A stretch of DNA of 64,000 bases from Owenia fusiformis. Lineage: Eukaryota; Annelida; Polychaeta; Sabellida; Oweniidae. The stretch is taken from assembly GCA_903813345.2 (NCBI GenBank), contig CAIIXF020000006.1:34013524-34077523 (forward strand), in the 5' to 3' direction. Both the position numbers and the translations under genes were made by a program. A model generated the notes under the pieces. That model was given only the letters and a program-made list of their open reading frames with translations, had not been told where the DNA came from and searched no databases. Each line of letters opens with the position of its first letter. Positions within the stretch are counted from its first letter, which is position 1. Positions 59,501 through 64,000 of this stretch are shown piece after piece.

Positions 59501-60817
59501 TCATGAACCACCACAAATAAAACAAGCAATAATTCCCCTACCCCTTTTATCATTACACCTCAAGTTTAACATTGAGTTTGCTATATGTTTACCCTGTCTG
59601 TTTTTAAAGGTGCTAAATGGAAAGCAATGTCAAATGCGGATAAACAGCCATTCTACGAGGAACAGTCACGGTTGAGTAAGATCCACATGGAGAAACACCC
59701 TGACTATAGATACAGGTAAATATACGTATTGAGACGTAAAAAAATGAAATAGGTTTGCATTTTGTTTACCACCAATACTGGTGATCAATACCTCTTGGTG
59801 TCCAAATATCAATCAATAAAACATGAATAATTTGTTTCACTGCCAAAATATTTACTCAACAGCACATTCTCTGATCATGACCAATAATGACTAAGTATTT
59901 AAATTAAAGCAAAGTTCTACTATAAATTATATTGCAAATCATTTTATTCCAGACCTAGGCCAAAGCGCACCATCTTTGTTAATGGAAAGAAGATGAAGCT
60001 CCCAGAATACAAGGCTCTGATGAAACAGACCCGTAACACTAATCTGGGTTCTTTCTATGGGCAGGAGTCACCCAGCTTTGCCCCTACCAGTATGCCTAGC
60101 CATTGTAAGTAATAAGTAAAATATAATATCTAGATTTAAAAACCTTGAACTAATTATATTAATAAATGTGCCTTAATAAAAGAAAAATATAACTTTTTGA
60201 TGACTTCTGATGATTTTGAAATTGTTAACGAATTGATACATTTTATAAATAAACTTTTTAATCAGCGTCGGGAGCTATTTGAAAAAGGAAAGATTGTATG
60301 ATAGTATTTGTGAAACAATGCATGTTGTTTTTTTTAACTGTATAATTATATGTAAATGTCTTGTAATTGATTTTGTGAGGAAAACAAGTGTTTGGTTTGA
60401 AACACAATAAAATCTTGAATCTTGTCTATGAAGTAGTAATGGGAGAGTGAAATCAGCAAGGAATTGATTCACAAGAGATCTCATTTGTATTTTTCACAAA
60501 AGTATCAAGGTGATAGTTATTAAATGAAACATGTTCTTTTTTCAGCAAATGGATCATCTCCGCCATCTTTATTACCCAGCATGCCATCTACTTCCCCTAA
60601 TCAGTTTATGGGAATGGGAGAACCATCACACCTTGCTGCCCAACACGCAGCATTTCTCCAGCAACAACACCTTCAGCTTAGAAATCTTAGACATGAAGAG
60701 GACATGGCTAAAAGCCGTCCCAATGACGATGATGAGGATGATTTAAGTGACTCTAGTGCCGACAATGTGTCTGAAAATGTATTCCCCGAGCCAACCAGAA
60801 TGGAGACTGCCTCCTAG
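44135..60817 (+). CDS. SoxD: SoxD-family HMG-box transcription factor (8 coding exons)
   Basis: Spliced CDS assembled from 44135-44590, 50970-51009, 55914-56464, 56672-56918, 57636-57806, 59610-59715, 59953-60104 and 60546-60817. The sum is 1995 nt, giving 664 residues and a stop, with every junction in phase. SoxD proteins (Sox5/6/13) are nuclear, sequence-specific DNA-bending factors that bind AACAAT-type sites, usually without a transactivation domain of their own. Family marks, in order: MSSKR start as in SOX5/6; residues 128-146 with leucines in zipper register; PLNLT at 228-232, like the PLNLS CtBP-binding motif described for SOX6; HMG box about 454-530 with [24 protein letters not shown] and PDYRYRPRPKR; acidic tail 635-640. 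It is shorter than vertebrate SOX5/6 and lacks most of the zipper and Q-box. The start is chosen because ATG 44135 lies 4 nt into the exon in good context (A at -3) and matches the SOX5/6 MSSKR. An upstream start in an unseen exon remains possible. Confidence 0.95.
44790..44935 (-). repeat. Interspersed GCAGACGGA-family repeat, copy in SoxD intron 1
   Basis: gatgaattggtgagaaataaagtaaacag, aattatgtagaaat and cattcgaattttagagagaaat match the family. Antisense to the gene by the orientation used here. Confidence 0.6.
46555..46690 (-). repeat. Interspersed GCAGACGGA-family repeat, copy in SoxD intron 1
   Basis: ttttaaaatgcaaaatg, gagtggaataagcatgg, attctaaattgtatggaaatgcaagaaaatcagacactttattcaaattc. 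It is among the best-preserved copies, lacking only the terminus. Confidence 0.7.
47845..48005 (+). repeat. Interspersed GCAGACGGA-family repeat, copy in SoxD intron 1
   Basis: The intact terminus TCCGTCTGC is at 47847-47855. It is followed by atttctctccaaaatttgattgaac, gattttcttgcatttatgtataattta and ccttgctaattcactctttta. The AATAAA found in other forward copies is mutated here. Confidence 0.75.
48220..48350 (-). repeat. Interspersed GCAGACGGA-family repeat, diverged copy in SoxD intron 1
   Basis: agagtagaaaaagaggatttaccaagg, aaattgtatatatgtgacagaaaatcag in family order. Confidence 0.45.
48968..49155 (+). repeat. Interspersed GCAGACGGA-family repeat, copy in SoxD intron 1
   Basis: Two termini lie in tandem (TCCGTCTGC 48971-48979 and TCCGTCTG 48987-48994). 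They are followed by gatttctctaaaaaatttgaataaagtgtc and an ending of tttaaaactcagtg. AATAAA at 49032-49037 is on the sense strand of the intron. Confidence 0.75.
50970..51009 (+). CDS. SoxD: SoxD coding exon 2, 40-nt microexon (residues 153-166)
   Basis: It has a strong acceptor (ttttcttttctactttcag) and donor CCAG|GTATGT. It encodes [13 protein letters not shown] plus the first base of Asp166. It enters in phase 0 and leaves in phase 1, which is exactly what exons 1 and 3 need. That agreement is the main evidence it is real. Confidence 0.85.
51027..51230. repeat. TGATTGTTTG-rich imperfect tandem array
   Basis: TTGATTG/TGATTGTTTGGTCA units are arranged in longer repeats with agtgactgcttgat (51065 region and again near 51123). 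Seven ATTGTT hexamers (AACAAT on the other strand, the SOX core) fall in about 190 bp. Confidence 0.8.
51510..51605 (-). repeat. Interspersed GCAGACGGA-family repeat, partial copy in SoxD intron 2
   Basis: ggtggaataaagtggatttagcaagg and cttttaagaaatgcaagaaaat match. The rest is missing. Confidence 0.4.
52095..52222 (-). repeat. Interspersed GCAGACGGA-family repeat, copy in SoxD intron 2
   Basis: aattgtacaaaaatgttggaaaatcagaaactttattcaattttttgata precedes two tandem termini, GCAGACGGA at 52196-52204 and 52212-52220. This mirrors the doubled terminus at 48971. Confidence 0.7.
52820..52935 (-). repeat. Interspersed GCAGACGGA-family repeat, diverged copy in SoxD intron 2
   Basis: gtgagaaattgcagtgagaatgcatgg, aattctatcaaaatgaaaaacatgacac in family order. 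Confidence 0.4.
55138..55148 (+). promoter_or_regulatory. CTCF-like core motif
   Basis: CACCAGGGGGC matches the core of the conserved CTCF consensus (CCASYAGRKGGC) except the first C. It lies 766 bp upstream of exon 3, in a relatively GC- and CpG-rich patch. Occupancy is inferred. Confidence 0.35.
55470..55660 (+). repeat. Interspersed GCAGACGGA-family repeat, copy in SoxD intron 2
   Basis: gcattttctctgtgtaatttcaatagagtgtttgattttcttgcatttttatatg and gtgttttgaaatatctg match. The AATAAA is mutated to AATAGA. Confidence 0.6.
55914..56464 (+). CDS. SoxD: SoxD coding exon 3 (residues 166-349)
   Basis: The acceptor is ttctttatttcag and the donor TTACAC|GTAGGT, leaving phase 0. It encodes a Ser/Pro/His/Gln-rich linker with many SP dipeptides (possible proline-directed phosphosites) and [14 protein letters not shown]. 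The latter aligns with the QPLNLS.KPK segment of SOX5/6, which binds CtBP corepressors in SOX6. Base composition is much richer in GC than the flanking introns, supporting coding status. Confidence 0.92.
56465..56671 (+). other. SoxD: SoxD intron 3 with (TTA)n microsatellite
   Basis: 207-bp GT-AG intron. A TTA trinucleotide run lies at 56531-56549. Confidence 0.85.
56672..56918 (+). CDS. SoxD: SoxD coding exon 4 (residues 350-432)
   Basis: The acceptor is tgtaaccttcag|GAGAAACTT and the donor GATACAA|GTAGGT, leaving phase 1. It encodes [14 protein letters not shown] and a Met/Pro-rich stretch ([20 protein letters not shown]). It then encodes an acidic/polar segment ending in [13 protein letters not shown], in the position where SOX5/6 have a second short coiled coil. 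Confidence 0.9.
56919..57635 (+). other. SoxD: SoxD intron 4
   Basis: 717 bp. It contains a purine-rich patch near 57019-57050 and a short TGTCAC-containing repeat at about 57305-57375 (TTTTGTCACATT recurs at about 35-bp spacing). No other feature. Confidence 0.85.
57636..57806 (+). CDS. SoxD: SoxD coding exon 5, first half of HMG box (residues 432-489)
   Basis: The acceptor is cattatttcag|GTAAAATG and the donor TTTTAG|GTAAGA, leaving phase 1. It encodes the N-terminal strand and helices 1-2 of the HMG box ([18 protein letters not shown], then [13 protein letters not shown]). SoxD-type signatures are [18 protein letters not shown] and the [15 protein letters not shown] run. C476 replaces a phenylalanine usual in vertebrate SoxD. 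This exon is shared by both predicted isoforms. Confidence 0.97.
58034..58161 (+). CDS. SoxD: Alternative terminal exon: second version of HMG-box second half
   Basis: The acceptor is ttgattctaacag. Exon 5's final G plus GG gives Gly489, then [28 protein letters not shown] and [13 protein letters not shown] before TAG at 58159-58161. About half of the first 31 residues are identical to exon 6, including W, M, KxPF, EQ, RLS, IH and EK, the positions that build helix 3. No donor follows in frame. The product would be about 530 residues, lacking PDYRYRPRPKR, its basic nuclear-localisation cluster and exons 7-8. Most likely a tandem exon duplication used as an alternative 3' exon. A decayed duplicate is possible, but the open frame, phase and intact acceptor argue against it. 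Confidence 0.75.
58236..58241 (+). terminator. SoxD: Poly(A) signal for the short SoxD isoform
   Basis: AATAAA lies 75 nt after the stop of the alternative exon. T/GT-rich sequence follows at about 58335-58370. It would define a short 3' UTR for the truncated isoform. Confidence 0.5.
59610..59715 (+). CDS. SoxD: SoxD coding exon 6, canonical second half of HMG box (residues 489-524)
   Basis: The acceptor is gtctgtttttaaag|GTGC and the donor TACAG|GTAAAT, leaving phase 2. It encodes [35 protein letters not shown], the third helix and start of the C-terminal tail of a SoxD HMG box. It aligns residue for residue with vertebrate SoxD. Confidence 0.97.
59716..59952 (+). other. SoxD: SoxD intron 6
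   Basis: 237-bp GT-AG intron. Nothing else seen. Confidence 0.9.
59953..60104 (+). CDS. SoxD: SoxD coding exon 7 (residues 524-575)
   Basis: The acceptor is attttattccag and the donor CCATT|GTAAGT, leaving phase 1. It encodes [20 protein letters not shown] and KALMKQTRN, the conserved post-box SoxD motif (vertebrate counterparts read RPRPKRT..VDGKKLRIGEYKA.M), then a Ser/Pro-rich linker. Confidence 0.95.
60105..60545 (+). other. SoxD: SoxD intron 7
   Basis: 441 bp. It carries a fragment near 60435-60475 (gggagagtgaaatcagcaaggaattg) that matches the start of the interspersed family. Confidence 0.85.
60546..60817 (+). CDS. SoxD: SoxD coding exon 8, C-terminus (residues 575-664) and stop
   Basis: The acceptor is gttcttttttcag. 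It encodes a Ser/Pro/Met-rich segment, a Gln/His/Leu stretch ([18 protein letters not shown]), an acidic patch [12 protein letters not shown] (from 634) and the end [10 protein letters not shown], with TAG at 60815-60817. The acidic patch parallels the acidic C-terminal region of SOX5/6, although the last residues are different. Confidence 0.93.
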
Positions 60818-61186
60818 ATCTCAAAATGGCAGATGTGTCACATTGAATACATCATTAACCCTTTTGGGCCAAACTTATCTATCTAATCTGAAATGATTAA
60901 TGAGGGATTCATTAAAGTGGACTTGCAAGGGTTAAAAAATCCTAGACTGATAAAGTTCATTATTTACATCTGCCAGCCATCTATATTTAAGAAGACAAAC
61001 CAACCATGACGGAAACATTCACTGAACTGTACATATATATAATGTGTCTTATGACTGCTTCCAGTCCATAGGGGGCTGTATATTTAAGACTTGAACTGAG
61101 GGCAAAATCATGACAAGGTGCTTATTTAAGTTTAATGTATACAATATGGCTTCCCTTGTTTGCACAACTTCAGTGTGAAGGCCATT

Positions 61187-61237
61187 TGGTTTCCATGACA
61201 ACGAACATAAATTATATGGTAACCATGACAACGAACA
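61187..61237. repeat. Duplicated CCATGACAACGAAC motif in the 3' UTR
   Basis: ccatgacaacgaaca at 61193-61207 and 61223-61237, preceded by GTTT and GGTAA. Both resemble degenerate X-boxes. Confidence 0.6.
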
Positions 61238-61642
61238 AACAACAGCTGACTGAATATGTGTCAAAAAACAAAAAATTGTAGCTTCAAAATGTGTAATAAG
61301 CAATATTGACTGTATGGAAGATTTAGATTTCTAGTTTGACAAACTCTACATTTTTAACCCATTGTGACTCCGTGAGACTCCCTTATGGATAGGGGACACC
61401 AAAGGGTAAAATTGATGTAGAGTAAATGTACATGTATTTAGATTTCAAGTGTTGTAGTATGTTATTAAACATCTATTTTATACTGTACCCTGCTTCCTAA
61501 TAAGGTGGTGGCAATTTAATGTAATCACACCAAACTTGTATATAAAACTATAGCTTAACATTGCAATTGATGAATAGCAATTCCACATTGTTGTACAGAA
61601 AAGAAGTGGCTGCAATTTTTTGTTTCTTGAAAAGTATAATGC

Positions 61643-61648
61643 AATAAA
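61643..61648 (+). terminator. SoxD: Possible proximal poly(A) signal of full-length SoxD
   Basis: AATAAA about 830 nt after the stop codon, followed by tttgtgtaataatcagtgtaat. Confidence 0.35.
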
Positions 61649-61932
61649 TATTTGTGTAATAATCAGTGTAATATTATCTATACAAGTGTTTGCCATATAT
61701 AGCCTTTTGGCTATACATGTTTATCCAAATATGGGCATCGGGTATTAAATATGCCCATTTATGGAGCATGTAAGAAATCTCATCGAAGGTGCTTTTAGTA
61801 CATATAAGTATATGAAGTTAAGAATTATTGGTTTAAAATGAGAGTTTAGATTATCCAGATGAAATAAATTGATTCTAAAAGAAGTGGAAATTTTGTAAGT
61901 AATTCAAACAAAATAAATGTAAATAGAGCAAC

Positions 61933-61994
61933 AAATAGTGTAATACACAATGAAAAGTGTAACACACAAATAACAGTGTAATACATAAGTGTAA
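61933..61994. repeat. Short AGTGTAA(T/C)ACACAA repeats in the 3' UTR
   Basis: Four imperfect units of agtgtaatacacaa type. Confidence 0.65.
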
Positions 61995-62510
61995 TCTGCT
62001 GGGACTTAGTCAATATTGAACCATGGAGAGATGTGCAATATTTGGTCAAATCACAAGCCAGGTAAAATTCACTGCGGTCCTGTTCTTATTCACTGTGGTC
62101 CTATACTATTCTTCGCAAATGATATTCTAATTTAAAGTACATACGTATATCATTTGAAGTAAAAAACCGAAATTGACCAATTCAAGTAAATTGACTGGTC
62201 GATACTTCAAGAATATTTTGTACATGAAACCCCTTCTACCCTATCCAACCTACACTGTTTTTGACTGATAATTTCTTGTTAGAATAGATGTTGGATTTCG
62301 ATCCCAGCATACCTTGAGTAGCAAGGAATGTTGGGAAGGATCAACCTTTATTGCATGTTTTTGAAGAATGTAATATTGCTAAAAATTTGCAAGAACAATT
62401 GAATATATTTTGAAATGTTTTACAAATATTTTTAGTTAGGTCAAGGTGTCATGACAACCTGTTATTTTGTTATTTGTTTGGCATAATAGCCATTTATAGG
62501 CAAACTTACA

Positions 62511-62618
62511 TTTTGTATAGGCAATCTTATTGTACTATTTTGTATAGGCAAATGTATTGTACAATTTTGTAGAGGCAAATATATTGTACCATTTTGCATA
62601 GGTAAACTTACTGTACTA
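62511..62618. repeat. Four 27-bp tandem units in the 3' UTR
   Basis: Each unit begins TTTTG(T/C)A, carries AGGCAA or AGGTAA, and ends TTGTAC or CTGTAC plus two bases. Units start at 62511, 62538, 62565 and 62592, and a partial unit precedes them. Confidence 0.85.
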
Positions 62619-63535
62619 TATTAGGTGGAATGTTGATTGACTAAATGAAATAAAACAGAGAAACATGAAATGTGGACAGGCCAGTGGAAATTTCCATTGA
62701 GGTCCACCTTTTGTGTTTTCCTGTTCCAAATACTTGTATATTGTAAATAGAATATTGAAAATAGGACCAATTTTTATAAGTATTTGTAGCATATGAAAAT
62801 GGTTACTTTATGGGTGACTGATATATAAGAGGGTATATGTTTAATATAAGTTACTGTGAATATGGAATATGAAATGAGTGATTTATGAACAAAAATGAAT
62901 TTGAAATTGTATAAATTAAACTATAAAATTGAATATGTGTTGACTAACAAATGAAATCCATTGCATAAATGTGCTCTAAATTATTTTCAGTTGTTTTTGA
63001 TAATTGGTTGTTTGAGGAATGCCAGAGTTTACCTTGCCTTGAGATAAGTGTTCACAGTATAAAAGAAATTTGAGTTTTTTGGAAAATAAGCAATTTGTGT
63101 TAAGAAACATTTTGTTTGTTTCCTTCATAACAGTGTCATAACAGAATGCAATATTGATATGATTTTAAATTTTCTCAGGGTTTTAGTTATCTGTACTTCC
63201 TAATTTACAGTGTGGAAATATGAATGCTTAGTCTCCAACTTTAAACAAATCTCTTAATCTTAGAATATCCATAGAATCAAGGATACCAAGAAAACCTTAC
63301 ACAATGAACAATTTTCTTTACAGACATGGTGTTAAGAGATATTTTCAGCTTGTTTTTTGTTTTTCAAATGCTTATCTGTTGTGTGACTTACTGACTTATG
63401 GGACTAGGCTAACTTACAACCAATATAAAGTGTGTGACTATATACTGTAAAGAATATATTAAGCTAAAATGGTGCAAAGAAATATACGCCATTCATAAAT
63501 TGTTAAACTAACTTATGAAGATGTAATAATTTAAT

Positions 63536-63558
63536 ATTATATAATATATATATATAAA
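63536..63558. repeat. (AT)n-rich microsatellite
   Basis: A run of AT dinucleotides near the end of the putative 3' UTR. Confidence 0.7.
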
Positions 63559-63747
63559 ACTTGTTTTTGTAAATCTAAATGGAGGAATGTTACTGCGATG
63601 ATGATATCATTGGATTGATATTATCAGAGTTAATATTTGCTCTATTTTGATTGGTTGCCCAAATGTTATGTTAAATAGAGTTCGTAGAAGCTTATACCTG
63701 TGGATACATATCTTTATGTAGGAATATTCATAGAAATCTAAGTTGAT

Positions 63748-63753
63748 AATAAA
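63748..63753 (+). terminator. SoxD: Probable distal poly(A) signal of full-length SoxD
   Basis: AATAAA is followed by agg, T-rich and TGTA-rich sequence. This would give a 3' UTR of about 2.95 kb. Confidence 0.45.
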
Positions 63754-64000
63754 AGGTTCTTAAAAATATTTAATTGCATTGTTTTATTGATCATTTATAC
63801 ATGTACATTGTTTACATGGATATTGGTAGATATATTATTTGATGATATTTTCATGAAACTCTTCAACTTATGAAATTGAAATAATCTGCCACTCATCATT
63901 TCTATTAGCTGACCAGTGACCAGGTAGGTACATATGATATGGCAGACTCTCACATTCACAAAATTTAGTGGATTGAACCTGCAACTTGCGTGACTTGTGA

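Larger units (their letters stand above)
57807..59609 (+). other. SoxD: SoxD intron 5 (contains the alternative exon)
   Basis: It lies between the two halves of the canonical HMG box. It holds the alternative terminal exon 58034-58161 and its AATAAA. Near 59420-59580 there is a CCA-rich open frame of unclear status. Confidence 0.85.
60818..63775 (+). other. SoxD: Probable long SoxD 3' UTR
   Basis: No gene, no splice-consistent exon and no copy of the interspersed family between the stop and about 63.77 kb, unlike the introns. AATAAA occurs at 61643-61648, 62649-62654 and 63748-63753. The last is followed by T-rich DNA and is the likeliest distal end. It contains short repeats at 61193-61237, 61933-61994 and 62511-62618. 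The extent is inferred. Confidence 0.55.

Noticed and set aside
1-64000. tRNA, rRNA, CRISPR or bacterial operon features
   Set aside because: None seen. Intron-exon structure and splice sites show animal nuclear DNA.

Overview
This is AT-rich, intron-rich metazoan DNA: one transcription-factor gene with short exons and long repeat-bearing introns, GT-AG splice sites, no operons, and a 500-base run of N (30501-31000) marking an assembly gap. The encoded protein resembles vertebrate SOX5/SOX6 at its MSSKR start, the zipper start, a PLNL(S/T)KPK-type motif and the SoxD HMG box. A bilaterian animal, plausibly a marine invertebrate, fits best. I cannot name the species from sequence alone.

The only gene I can support is a SoxD (Sox5/6/13) gene on the + strand. 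I assembled eight coding exons by matching splice sites and codon phase: 44131-44590 (ATG at 44135), 50970-51009, 55914-56464, 56672-56918, 57636-57806, 59610-59715, 59953-60104 and 60546-60817. They give one continuous 665-codon frame (664 residues plus stop). The HMG box is split between exon 5 (first half) and exon 6 (second half). A long 3' UTR probably runs to about 63.77 kb.

The most notable observation is a second, diverged copy of the HMG-box second-half exon at 58034-58161, between exons 5 and 6. It has the correct phase-1 acceptor, keeps the helix-3 pattern, ends in its own stop and is followed by AATAAA at 58236. It looks like an alternative terminal exon. It would make a SoxD isoform of about 530 residues with a different HMG-box end and no PRPKR tail or C-terminal region. 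The gene also appears to lack most of the SoxD leucine zipper and Q-box, and it uses a 40-nt microexon whose skipping would create an immediate stop.

Positions 1-44130 have no convincing protein-coding exon. They could be 5' intron(s) of SoxD or intergenic regulatory DNA. They contain a possible non-coding exon (16157-16302), several tandem arrays (25-bp array at 6.2-6.8 kb, SOX/GATA-motif array at 20.8 kb, 33-bp hairpin array at 32.5 kb, seven perfect 40-bp units at 38.05 kb), a hAT-like MITE, RFX X-box-like palindromes and many copies of one interspersed repeat. That repeat is about 150-180 bp, occurs in both orientations across the window, and often ends in the conserved 9-mer GCAGACGGA (TCCGTCTGC on the other strand).
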